This document shows positions 24,561-36,262 of a stretch of 64,000 nt of DNA, in pieces. The position numbers and the translations under genes were made by a program. How positions within the stretch are numbered: the stretch's first letter is position 1; each line of letters begins with the position of its first letter. Location of the stretch: contig CM074181.1 of assembly GCA_037179385.1 (NCBI GenBank), forward strand, positions 52,028,297 through 52,092,296, read 5' to 3'. This stretch comes from Holothuria scabra. Taxonomy: Eukaryota > Echinodermata > Holothuroidea > Aspidochirotida > Holothuriidae. The notes under the pieces were generated by a model that was given only the letters and a program-made list of their open reading frames with translations, was not told where the DNA came from and ran no database searches.

Positions 24561-24872
24561 TTCATCCTGGAGACTGTCATCCAAGCAGATCACCACCATC
24601 AGTCAGCAAGGACCATATTGGTACAGAAAATTTAGGAAAATGGGACCCCTCAGACAGCATAAAGTGTCATTTCCCATGCTGAATAATTATCTATCTGTAC
24701 AGTCATTATTTTGAACAGGTTCGGTTTGCAGTAAAATATTCTCAATAATAGGAGAATGAACAAACACAAAAAACACCATGAAATTTGCAGATAAAATGTT
24801 AGCCTTCTGGTGACTTGAGGTCAAGACTAGTCATCAAGCATTCTTTCCACTCCGCTTTTATGACCCCACCTT

Positions 24873-25050
24873 GTAGTTAGATGGAATTTAATGGCCCAGT
24901 TTCTAACCTTTTGGTTTAAAATCAAGCAGGCCACCACCTTTTTTCCAGTTGAAGGCCACTGGCTTGTTTTCCCTAATCCATTGCTTATTGTGGGCACCAA
25001 GCACAATGGCAGTAGGTTCCATTTTTGAAGTCGTTTGTGTGACCTGGCAG
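24873..25050 (-). mobile_element. tRNA-derived SINE, minus copy, 5' truncated
   Basis: The minus strand reads CTGCCAGGTCACAC, then ACTTCAAAAATGGAACCTAC, CATTGTGCTTGG, AAGCAATGGATTAGG, AAACAAGCCAGTGG, AAAAGGTGGTGGCCTGCTTG and an ATCTAACTAC end. The A box is missing. Confidence 0.75.
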
Positions 25051-27460
25051 AAAACTGACATGAACTTCATACCTCCCCACTACAAGTCTAATGCTCTAAT
25101 CTTTGTCTTACAGTGTTTAAACTGCATAGTGAACCTACAAACTATTTTGAGAAGTCCAAACTTGCACAGTATCTTTGAACTGACATGCTAAAGAGTCTTT
25201 ACTATTCCAAGTTTCCAACTGCAGTCGTCATACCCTACAGTACATCATTGTGATGGTTAAATCACTTGAAAAGGTTTTTGGGTTGCCCTTTTGCAACTTA
25301 TACAAAAGAAGAAAAGTAAAAAGGTAAAGAGGAACTTTCTGGAGTGTCCAAGATATTAAACTTTAAAAGAGTCAAAAGAAAAAAAAAGAAAAAAGAAGTA
25401 AGGAGTAGTCTCCTGTTTGTGTTTCCACTATTGCAAATGTGCAGTGAAGCAGTAATATAGAAGATGGAAAAATCCACATTAAGCCCATGAGGTATGTGAC
25501 CTGAATTGCTACTTCAGAAATCAGTCCCTTCATTTGTTTTGTCAATTATTTGTCAGTTGGTAAAGTCATTTAGTGAGATTACCTTTGTAATCGGTGAAGG
25601 CCACAAGCATTTCCAGAATTGTTATTGTAAACTTGAGGGTTAGCAACTTGGCTCACTGTGAATATAGTGTAATCTACTTCACCACAGTTTACCTCACTTC
25701 TTTCACAAAGGGACTGTCCCACTGGGATGAACTTATATGGATGCGGATGAAGTTATATAAGTTAGAAAGTTGCTAAGCTCCATCTTCAAATACCACCACC
25801 TTTTGAAGAGAAATATTGTGTTTGAAGTTTCATCCTTTTAAAACCAATATTTATTGGCAAAGAGTGATAAATAATTAGAAATAAGGTAGTATGGTAGCCT
25901 TCTTTACAAGAAATATATTTCCCTCAGACAGAAATTCAGTTGTTTGTTGCTCAAGAATAATTTGTACCCCCAAACATTCAACATTTCAAAAGATGCAACT
26001 TCCATAACTATTCTTGTGCATAATATTTTGAGAGATGAAGCTATTGCTGGTTTTTTGTTGAGACCGAGTGTTTTGAAAATGACTAGAGCTATTTACTCTA
26101 AATGCTATGTTGGAACATTTTAAACACAATATGTTCCCCTTTATTATCCGTTCAGTCAAGACAGTGTTGACCAACCAGAGTGAAAGAGAACCAGAGTGAA
26201 TGAATGTCTATCAAAGTGCAGTTATCAAATGTATAATTTTTAACTACAGGGCTGGACTATGCACAAATATGTACATGGACAAAGAGTTGATAGCAATTTT
26301 TTAGTTTGGGAAGTGGATCCCCAAATGGGGATGCTATATCCCCATTAAACCCCTCCATCCCTGTGTGTACTGAAAGAGTATAGTTAGACAGTGGAACTGC
26401 CAGGATTAACCTTATCAAGAAATAGACTTATTGATTTAAAAAAGGTTTTACTGATCTTCTTCAAGTGCTCTGATCAATATTTCTGTCCCAAGTCATGTTT
26501 TTTTTACATTGTCAATTCTTCTCCTCTCCCCAAAATATAAAAAATAAAAAAGAACAGGAAAAATGGTAAAAATAAATTATACAGCAAAAGGAGAATGTTT
26601 TGCCAACAAATTAAAGGGAGATTAATTTTTATGCTGAGTTTTTAGAGTAGTTTTCCAAAATTGTTTTCAGTAGTACTTTCCAGGAAAAAACATTTTACAG
26701 ATCACCCTGTACTTTGATCTTTTCCTTTTCTGTGTGGGTAGATTGGAACATGTTGGTGTTAATCATGTGCAAATTCCCTGTTCTCCAATCTATCTATACC
26801 ATCAGATGTTTGAAGTGTGCACTGGACATTGACCTGGGTGGTGGGACACATAATTTTTGTTGTCTTTCTTTTCATCCTGTGAAAATAGAGAATCTTGTCA
26901 TACATAAATGTGACTCACAAGTTTGAGTAGTATTTATTTGCAATATGATAGTATGATAGGACATTTTGGAAATAGACAGTTTATTTTCGTTTAACACGCA
27001 GTGTTGTACAGTATCGTATCCTGTGTTTTATATCCATAAACATTAAATTGGGTTCCCTCCCTGATTCAGAGTACTTTCTCATCAAGCAGGAAGGGCAGAG
27101 TGTACAACATATGTTAAAATGCATCATTAAATAATGGACTTCATTTTGCTGATATGATATCAGCAGCAGTGTACCCAGAAAAGAACAATTGCCTCGTCTG
27201 GATCAGTCTTTTACTAAATAGAAGATTTCAGGGGAGACATTTTTGTCCACTTTGTAAAAAGAGAAAAAGTGAGATATATGTGTAAAGATATGATATTGGG
27301 GCCCAAAAGTGGGACATTTGTGTCTAAAGCACAAAATAAAAACAAATGATCATTTAATTGCTGAGATTTTTTGATAACTGTGCTGGGAATTGTCATCAAA
27401 ATATAAAACAACATCTTTGGTAGATGACAAAATTTTTTATGTTACAAAAACTGGTTCTAG

Positions 27461-27890
27461 TCTTTTGTTAGTTACATAAGACACCAAAGCAGAATTCCGT
27501 CCCAAAAATAAAGTTAAAAAACTGAAATTTGCTTTAATTTAACTGTAGATTTTTTCATATTACAGTGTGGAACGGTATATTAATATCTCGTGACTAAAGA
27601 TCCTCACATTCTGCATGCCTGACCATGTAAGTGCCAAATCTTTTGTTAGTTACATAAGACACCATTTTGTCCCATTTTTGGTGTTCTCATAACCAACGTT
27701 AAATTTGCATTTAAACTTTCCTCATCAGCCGCTTATTGCAAAATGTTAGGAAATAGTAGTTTACAATCATGTTAAATTTCCTTTCCAACACATTTATAAA
27801 TGATTCACATCAAATTACATTATTGACTGGAGTTTTGGCGCATAAATGCAACGTGGTGCCTGTTTTGGTGTCTTCGTAACTAACGTTAAC
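27461..27890. repeat. Cluster of inverted copies of a 26-nt motif
   Basis: TTTTGTTAGTTACATAAGAC + ACCA occurs at 27463 and 27640. Related inverted copies (TGGTGTTCTCATAACCAACG and TGGTGTCTTCGTAACTAACG) lie at 27680 and 27866. They form imperfect nested hairpins. Possibly one degenerate MITE or two. Confidence 0.6.
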
Positions 27891-28760
27891 ATTTTGTACC
27901 CAACCAACACAGAATGCAAAAGGCAAGGCAAACATGTATAATGTAGAAGTAGAGACCAGCATATGCCAAAATCACAGCATGAAAAATAAGTCATGAAATT
28001 ACGAGTCACAGTCACATTTAAGCCAAACCAATGTTGGGACTACTATGTTTGTGTCCCAGTATCATATCCTTGCACATATACTAGGGTTCCACTTGGGGGG
28101 GGGGGTGGTAAAGGACTAAAGGGAATGGGGTTGTCCCCTTTCTAAAGGGAGCATAAAATCCTCCCCTGTTTCATCTCCATAAAAATAAGAAACCAAGATA
28201 TTGATGTTTAAAAAGAGGACACTTTTGCATTAATTAATTTTCAAACCATTATAGCTCGTAAAACCCTCAGATTGCACCTTGGATCTTGAGCAAGCTATTG
28301 TCCTTCTAAACCCACCTGTAACATTGGCCAAGGAAATGGAGAAGATACTGTGCACATGTATGAAAATTTTGCTGTTTTCAGAAAATGTCTTGAGCTGCTG
28401 CTTTAGACCTTTGTTTACTCTGTCCATGTTAAGCATTTATTGAGTAACTTTTTCAAACTATTTCACTATTTTCAGTCATCACCAAGGAAATCTGGTTTTG
28501 CTAGAGATTTTTAGCATGATTTTAAAACAAAGAGTGTGCTCATGTGTTATTTGAAAAATTAAAATATTTGATGGTTGAAGGACAAAAATAGTGAAGTTTA
28601 AAATATTGTATGATGGAAAAAGTTGAAAGGTTGAGCAGTCAATAGTAGGCCTTCAGTCCTCAAGCAGATAAAAGCAAGCTCTTTTCAAGAAAAAACATAT
28701 CTTTGGACAACCAACTTGAAAATTTTTCTTGCCTGACAACCACAAAAATAGAACCCCAAG

Positions 28761-28782
28761 TCATTCATTCATTCATTCATTT
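28761..28782. repeat. (ATTC)n microsatellite
   Basis: Five TCAT/ATTC units followed by a T-rich stretch. Confidence 0.9.
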
Positions 28783-29787
28783 ATTTGTTTTTTCATTACA
28801 ATGTACAATATTACATAATATAACAGTTACATAGCAACAAAAGGAAGTGAGCCACAAAACCCCTTGAGGGCTTAACATTAAAGGCAGAACACTCCCTTGA
28901 AAGAAATAGTGTAAAGTACAAAAACAAAACAACTTAAGATACTTCAGTCGCTAACAAAAAAGTGCCACATAAGGAAACAAATGTTGGTAACACTAAGTGC
29001 AGACGGCACAACAATCCAATACCTAGAACGGCCACCCATGGTCCCATACCACACACCCTCCCCCACCCCACCTACACACCTTCCCCCACCCATGACTTTG
29101 TAGTCATGAAACCTGCCTACTGTATAGTGGCTGTATTTTTTTTTGTGAAAACTGTCAATATGACATTAAGATGACATCCAAGGTCCAGTCATGAATATTT
29201 TGTTGCATTTGTGACCTGATTTGCAAGGCGCGTAGACAACATGCAAACCTTCAATAATCCTCATCCACAATGTTGAACTTTTACATTTCCATATAGTAGA
29301 ACTTTGTAGGAACTCCTTACACATGTTGTTGAAAGCTTGACACTCATAAAAGTATTGTCCTCTCAAATTCTGGTGACAGTTCCCAGCTGATATCTAGACC
29401 AATTTTGCACCTAGTGAAAGATTATATCTTCATTCAACTCGTCAGTTCTTTTGAAATGACTCATAGCCCAGTAGGTTACCCTTTTACACCTACCTGCAAT
29501 AATCTTGTTTGGTCTGTGTCGGGTGACTCATGGTTATGTCGGGGAATACCCAGTGTTAAGTGTGTATTTTGTCAGCTGAGTTTTATGTAGGTTTGGTTCC
29601 AGTGTCACTGTGAGATTGGTACCACAATATTTAAATGTTGTTGGAACAAAATCTCTTCTGTGAAAGAAAGCATGCTGGTTTGGTAAAGTATGTACAGGAC
29701 AAGCACCGAAAGTAATTTGTAAGCCCTCTCTGGGAAAATTCATAACTTACCACTCTTTTCACAAACAATAAGTGGTTTATATGTCAT

Positions 29788-30050
29788 CAGGGATGTAGCT
29801 ACATGTAGGGTGGGTGGTGCTGGGCAGTGACACCCGGCACTCCATATTCCCACCCAGCACTCCAGGAAAATACACTCCTCTCCACCCATCACAAATCCGC
29901 TTAATTACGACTTAAAACTTGCCTCAAGTTCACAATGCAAAATTAACGGCTGCAAAATGAGGTAGATGCCGTGGGTTGAGGTGACATACTGTACTTTTCC
30001 TAGATCAGACATGTATACCCAGCACTCAGATTTATCCAGCTGCATCCCTG
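29788..30050. mobile_element. hAT-like MITE, 263 bp
   Basis: Ends are CAGGGATGTAGCT and AGCTGCATCCCTG, inverted with one mismatch. Flanks TATGTCAT and TACTTCAT agree at 6 of 8. No coding content. Confidence 0.65.
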
Positions 30051-30211
30051 TACTTCATGGCTGTAGATTTTATTTATGTGGATGGAGAATCCAACATGAT
30101 TGATCCTTACTTACAGTTCATGCCTTCACTAGCTCAGCTTTTCTACCAAATGGCATGAAACAAGTAATGTCGCATGTGTTACGTCATTTCAGTGTGGCAC
30201 TGTTGGTAACG

Positions 30212-30513
30212 TTAAAGGGCCAAACCTCTCACCCCAAACTACAATTTTGGTATCTGGGTACCAAAATTCTCAATTGGCTCAGCTCTTTGATTGACAGCTA
30301 ATTCAAACAATGCAGAGTGCCAAAACTTATGTTACACAGCATGAACAGTACTGAGAGTGTTTTGATTTAATTGAGTTTTTCTATACTCACCTTGAAACTA
30401 ACAAACTGAGATTGTATCTGGATGAGGATGAATTTCAGACAATGGTGGGAGGGGCCTAAGTAAAAAGGTTAGGAGAATTGGTACTGTTTGGGGTGAGAGA
30501 ACTGGGCCCTTAA
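30212..30513 (+). mobile_element. TTAA-flanked MITE (family A), older copy
   Basis: It lies between TTAA at 30212 and 30510 and shares with 12990-13294 the CACCCCAAACTACA end, CTCAATTGG.TCAGCTCTTTG, ACACAGCATG..CA.TGAGAG, GGGAGGGGC and GTTTGGGGTGA-type right end. It is more diverged than the 7714/12990 pair. Confidence 0.8.
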
Positions 30514-31657
30514 AGAATGCATTCATGATTTCTCCAGCTCATGGTAATAAGTAAAATAAGGAGGTTAAGGTTGTTCAGTGGATGGACAGTAGCATAAATT
30601 AATTGGGTATACCTTGGTTCTATGTTTGCGTGCCTACAATATAGACAAATCCAGGCAGATTCTGATGGTCTGATTTTAGTCTTCATTGAGAATCTATGGA
30701 AGCTTAAGACCCCTCCCCCATTTGAAAGAGATCTTTCAGCCACTACCCACCCCAAAAATACTGTGAAAAATAGAACTTGTAAATGATTTTTCCCATTCCC
30801 TATAATTGTCCAAAGTAAAGTGATCAAAAAGAAATACAGAACTAGGCCTAGACACTTATTAATTACCAAACAATATATTCAGACTTTTCAGCATAGATTT
30901 TTAAATCTTATTTTCCTGTGTATTTCAGTGAGACCATCACTTGACTGATTACATTCAAGAGCTTTATCCTGAACTTAGTGATTTGAAATTAACTGTGGAA
31001 AGTAAATTAACCAGATTGCACCTTTCTTGTCAGCAAACAGTTCTATAAAACTTTGTACTGTATCACATGTACAAAAGCACTAGTCCTGATTGTCTAGAGA
31101 ACTTGTACAGTACACTTTACAAACAGGTCCACTATTGTCTTGTCACAGGTTGGCACTTAATGTGCTGATACAGCTGAAAATTTTTAAGTGTCAATCAAGG
31201 TCTCATCACCTTGGAACAATTTTCAATATTACTTGTATTTTCAGTTCAGAACCTTGCTAGGTGAATCACAGAATCATAGCTATGGGTAATGAAAGAGCTT
31301 GAAAATATCTTCATTGATTTTTGTTATGCATGCAATTTTCTGTTTCATTATGGAAAAAAAAACTTGTTGGCAAATTTAATATCAATATGATGAATTTATT
31401 TCTGTGTTTATTGGAAAATTATCCTGCATGATAGAATCAAGTACCTTTTAATTAAATGATAACAAGAAACAGTCCTTATCCATTAATCACAAAGATGTCC
31501 AGCCCCTCCTGTAAGTTTTAATCAAGCTGTAAATTAACATTAAAGTAGTGCAATAGAATTCAACTCAAAGAAAAATTGTAAATAATGCATATTTTTGGCA
31601 TCTTAGACCCTGCAAAATGCCAAAATTCACCAACACCTCACTGTTACAATCTATAAA

Positions 31658-31732
31658 TTCACATAGCTGACATACACTTACAGTACCCTTTGCTACATCT
31701 TAATTGTATATTACTCCTGCACTGTGCGCTAC
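31658..31732. repeat. Interspersed repeat shared with 22748-22823
   Basis: See the partner copy for the shared blocks; same orientation. Confidence 0.6.
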
Positions 31733-32198
31733 TCAGTGTCAGGAAGGTGGGGGAGTTTCTCTTTTGACAACTCGTTTCAGTCATAGTGGGTGATGTGAAA
31801 TGAATGAATGTAGCATGTGGCTGCATGAATTGTTTATTTGTTTGCTAGGAGAGCCAAGTACTTGTTTACATTTCACACCAGCTCTCTGAGTTCCAGTTCA
31901 TAACATGAACAGTTCTTTCTATAGCTTCAGGGATCAGAGAACTATGGCCCGTGGGCCAGACCTTACCCACTGTTGTGAATAGTGTGGCCCATTAGGGATG
32001 TTCAAATTGTACACATTAACATTCTATGTACAACAATGCTTTGCTGACCCTGTTCTAAAGAAAGGCACATGTAGGCATTCACCTCAAAGGATATCCCACA
32101 GTATAATGATTTAGATCAGTGGGTGTGACTTAGTAGATAAAGGCATTGGCCACATGGAATCAGTTTTTCTTGGAAAAACATCCATTTGGTCAATGCAC

Positions 32199-32444
32199 TT
32201 AACCCTTTACCGTTGTGCTCCGATCGGGGCATATTTGCGGGGCATATTTTGGACGCAGCCCGCCCCGCATCGGCTTCCGTAGGCCATTGACCCCGTGACC
32301 TTAAACTATTGTCTCTCTCGCTCTTGTGGCCGAATTTTCGGGTAGCTACTCGCAGTTTCGAGCTCCGTGTGAAACAGTAAAGATGTGTGACAGCCGAGCT
32401 CTCCGCATGGGTCCAAAAGGACCCAAACAACGGTAAAGGGTTAA
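32199..32444 (+). mobile_element. TTAA-flanked GC-rich MITE (family C), copy 1
   Basis: TTAA target sites flank perfect inverted ends CCCTTTACCGTTG / CAACGGTAAAGGG around a 238-bp GC-rich body that stands out from the AT-rich intron. GGGTCCAAAAGGACCC near the right end is a perfect 6-bp hairpin. It is nearly identical to copy 2 except for an internal replacement near 32236, where copy 2 has extra GC-rich bases. Confidence 0.9.
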
Positions 32445-32539
32445 GCTAAGCCTGTGGAGTGTGTTTACTGCAAAGCTGATGCCACTGTCTCTGCGTGTGT
32501 GCACGTAAACCTTAAGCCGAGTGGTGCAGATATTTTAGC

Positions 32540-32798
32540 TTAACCCTTTCCCGTTGTGCTCCGATCGGGGCATATTTGCGCGCCTCGGGATTGGGCGGAA
32601 AAGCGGACGCAGCCCGCCCCGCATCGGCTTCTGTAGGCCATTGACCCCGTGACCTTAAACTATTGTCTCTCTCGTTCTTGTGGCCGAATTTTCGGGTAGC
32701 TACTCGCAGTTTCGAGCTCTGCGTGAAACAGTAAAGATGTGTGACAGCCGAGCTCTCCGCATGGGTCCAAAAGGACCCAAACAACGGTAAAGGGTTAA
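32540..32798 (+). mobile_element. TTAA-flanked GC-rich MITE (family C), copy 2
   Basis: Same family and orientation as the copy at 32199, 95 bp downstream of it, with a 251-bp body and TTAA at 32540 and 32795. The left end has one substitution (CCCTTTCCCG). The minus-strand frame at 32512-32853 and its twin at 32116-32430 share sequence only because both cross this repeat. Confidence 0.9.
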
Positions 32799-35700
32799 TA
32801 TGAGAATTCCAACTCGAAGAAATTTCATCTTTGGGGCATTGTGTAGGCATCACCTTTTTTATTCATTTTTTTTCCCCGCACACGTAAGTGCATCAGATTG
32901 ATAAGTTGTTTTGTCAAAATTCAAAGCGACCAAAGGAAATATTCTTTGGAACAAAGTAGCTGAAGTAGCAACTTGGAGATTTTGAGTTAAACCCCAGGTG
33001 GAGTCAAAGTAAAGCGGGGTTTTTATCCCTTTTGTCCCCGTTCCCATGATGATACTGGTGGAAGTAGATTCACAAATTTGTAGCACACAGTTACTTTCTT
33101 CACAGGTGTGTTTTCAATTTTGCAAAATATGCAACATCACACATTGTTAAAACCTCTTTATTTTGTGTGAAAATTTGTTGTGCAATACTATACTGTAGTC
33201 AGTTATTTTGATGCTGCATGGTTTATATTAGTGGTTTAAGCTGTTTTTTGTAAGTGAATGTGAATGCAATGTGAGCACAGTGTGTTTTGCAAGTCTCGCA
33301 TTCTGTGAAATAACTGTGAGCAAAAATACATCCTTCACGAAAAAAAAAATAAGAAATTTGCCATGCACTAATATATTGTAAATTGTATTTTTTAGCAATG
33401 TTTTGTCATTGAAATAAAACTACATTAAATTGTCCAATTCATACAGAGACATATTAAGACTACAAGTTACTGTTGTGACATGAAACATGGTCACTTTCAT
33501 TCTGTCATAAATATCTGGGCCAGTTGGATTTTGGCTGGAACTTTGTAATCAATAGGTTTGTCTGGTACAACCCTGGGAACTTTTACGCATTTTGAAGCAG
33601 TCGAGGCCAGCAGTACTGCCAAGAAGTTTGTGGCTGAGTGAGTGACTGTATAACGTGAGCGTGTGACGCTAAGCTGCGACTATGACTCCTTGAGATTTGT
33701 CAGGATAATGTGGCATGGAGCCAACAGACGGCAAGATAAGAGAGAGGTGCGTAGTTCTCGATGGCAGCAGGGTAGCTTCCATATTGGGAGCAGAAAATGT
33801 TATGTTGAGAGGACAAGTTTTAATACAGTGCAAAGACTGTGTGAAGGAAACTCAGTGGAAATAGCAACACAACTTTTTTGTGTGTTCTGATGTGTGAGTG
33901 GTATGAAAGACACAGCATATGGTGTGGAAATTTGGTGTTTATCTTTGGTCCATGGCAAATTACAGTAATGTTACATTTAAATAAAGGTCTGTGTAAGGTT
34001 TCCTCACCATTGGGAATTTAGTAGATATATGTTATCACAAGGACAAGTGGAGACTGACAAATTGGGTGTAGGGTACAGTATCTATTTATTTAATTTTTTT
34101 GGTGCAAGATAAGAAAGAATAGAAAGTTAAAGGGAAAAATTGCACCACTTTCATCACCCCACCCAAAAAAAAGAGGTCCAGACAATGAAGGGAAAACAAG
34201 AAGGAAAGGAAGTGGAAAAAAAAAAAACTGACTGGACGCTTTTTCATTACTCTTGATACCTAGGAAGAACATAAATTTTGCAATATGAAGTATTTCATTT
34301 CAGAGACCTTTTCGAATGGGAAGAAATGGTTAAAATGTTCATGTGCTCATCTTTAGCAATGCACATGCAAGGAAAAAGCATGTATGCTTTTCCTTGTTTA
34401 AATGGGAGGACGAGAGCTATTTTGAAATGTTAGGGAGTATGTGAGGCAGGTCAGAGGCTGTCTGGTTGAGAGACACTTGTTTGACAGTGATGTTAGAACT
34501 GCCAGGGTATTACCTATACTGCTTGGCAAAGTTTCCTTGATGTGCAAAAAATTGAAGCACCCATTTTAGAGTGATCTTATTACAACAAACCGAGTCACTT
34601 GGTTAAAATGTTGCAAGTGCTTTGTATGAATAAACTGTATGTATAAATAAATAAACAATGTATGAATAAACTGTGTCCGACAAGAAACTGTACAAAGGAA
34701 GAGGCAAAAAAGAAGCATCCCTTTTGCATTGCAGATTCATTTTTGCATACATGCACAGTCTTGGTCACAATTAGGGAATTATGTTACCATGTTACACTTA
34801 ATGTGTTTTTACAGTAAACAATTTTAAAGAATTATGTACACTATGATTTGTAATGGCAATTAACATAATAAATTATGCTTCCAAGAAACTATTGCTGTTT
34901 TTGAACCTAACTTTAAAATGAGGGTGTTAATTTATATTAATATAAATCTTCATTTCTAGAAAATTGCAAACATAGGCATTTTCTTTTGGCTATCCAATCA
35001 CAAACAATGGAATTTCTTGCATGTGGCCAGCATAAAAGTTGAAGTCTGAACAAAGCTTTGCCACCCCAGCTTTGAAAGATTTATTGGCACCATGGTATGG
35101 TAGCTAGTATGTGACAATACAATGGTATCATACTGTACTTCCAACGATTTGTTTTATATAGGTATGTTTGAGAAACTGTATAAATCAACATGTTGATATG
35201 TACAAGGAAATATGTCCCAGCAAATTTCCCAGGCACCGTGTACTGTGGCTTACCTCTATGCTAATTATGACTGGTATTTACTCACCTTCATATAATGTTC
35301 TACATTTTCCTGTTACTCATTGGAGCTTAAAGGGCAAATGCAGTCACTCCTATTTGAATCCGTATATTTCAGTATCCTTATTCATGTATGGCTCTGTTTA
35401 AACATGTGACAAGGACTCTCTGATATTTAATTGCGTGGTTTCCTTGGTACACCTTGGACGGTGCTGTATACCTCTTAGCAGGAGGACTGAAATAAAATTG
35501 GGTCAAAATGCTTACTTTTAGGCAGTGATGTCATGGTTCACAAGGAAGCACATTACAGTACATGCACAATGTAGGCTTAGCATGCTCAAGTATTGCACTA
35601 GACTTGGGCAGCACTGGGCAGCACTGACTGGTACGAATTAGTTGTTGGCATTTGTTGGAGTTTGTTGCGATGGTTCTTGCTTACCTCTAATGGGGGTGCA

Positions 35701-35962
35701 CTTCCATTATATGCTGTCATATACATGTGTTCCCTGATAAAGCAGATGATGAAGTTGATGTAGGCAATGAGAACACATATTTGCAAGGAACATTACAGTA
35801 TGCTAATGCCAATATTTACTTGAAAGCTACTGTAGTTTATCGCTGACTTTTTTTCTTTCCAGCCCCCTGTCCATTTTGCTCATTCAGTTTTGAGGGAATT
35901 TTTTTTATTTTTTGTTACCCTTTAGCAAGTTATGTTCTGGTCATTTGTAATTTATGACTATG

Positions 35963-35996
35963 CCCCCCCCTCCCCCCCCCAAAAAAAAAAAAAAAA
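35963..35996. repeat. C-run followed by A16
   Basis: Two C runs split by T, then 16 A. Low complexity. Confidence 0.9.
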
Positions 35997-36051
35997 GTTA
36001 TGTTTTTGTGGTTTAAAGTAAAGTTCAGTTTAACTGGTTATGTACTACTAT

Positions 36052-36262
36052 GAGAAAGAAAATAAAAACAAAATGAAAATGAAGCAAAAGCTAAAAATAA
36101 AAAAGTAAAAAAAGAATGCAACAAAAAATAACCAAAAAATGAGTAAAATTAAAATAACTAAAAAGAAGAAGTAATGAAAAAGAGGAAAATACAAAAAAAG
36201 AAGAAAAAGGAAATTCAGTCTAAATAAAAAAACTAAAAATCATGTAAAATTTATGATGAAAA
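36052..36262. repeat. A-rich (AAAAT/AAAG) low-complexity tract
   Basis: About 210 bp of almost pure purine with repeating AAAAATAAAA and AAAGAAG patterns. No function can be assigned. Confidence 0.85.

Noticed and set aside
32116..32853. Two similar minus-strand frames that look like paralogous genes
   Set aside because: They are similar only because both read through copies of the same TTAA MITE.
35323..35345. TTAAAGGGCAAATGCAGTCA as a further family D MITE end
   Set aside because: No partner end at a plausible distance; may be a fragment.
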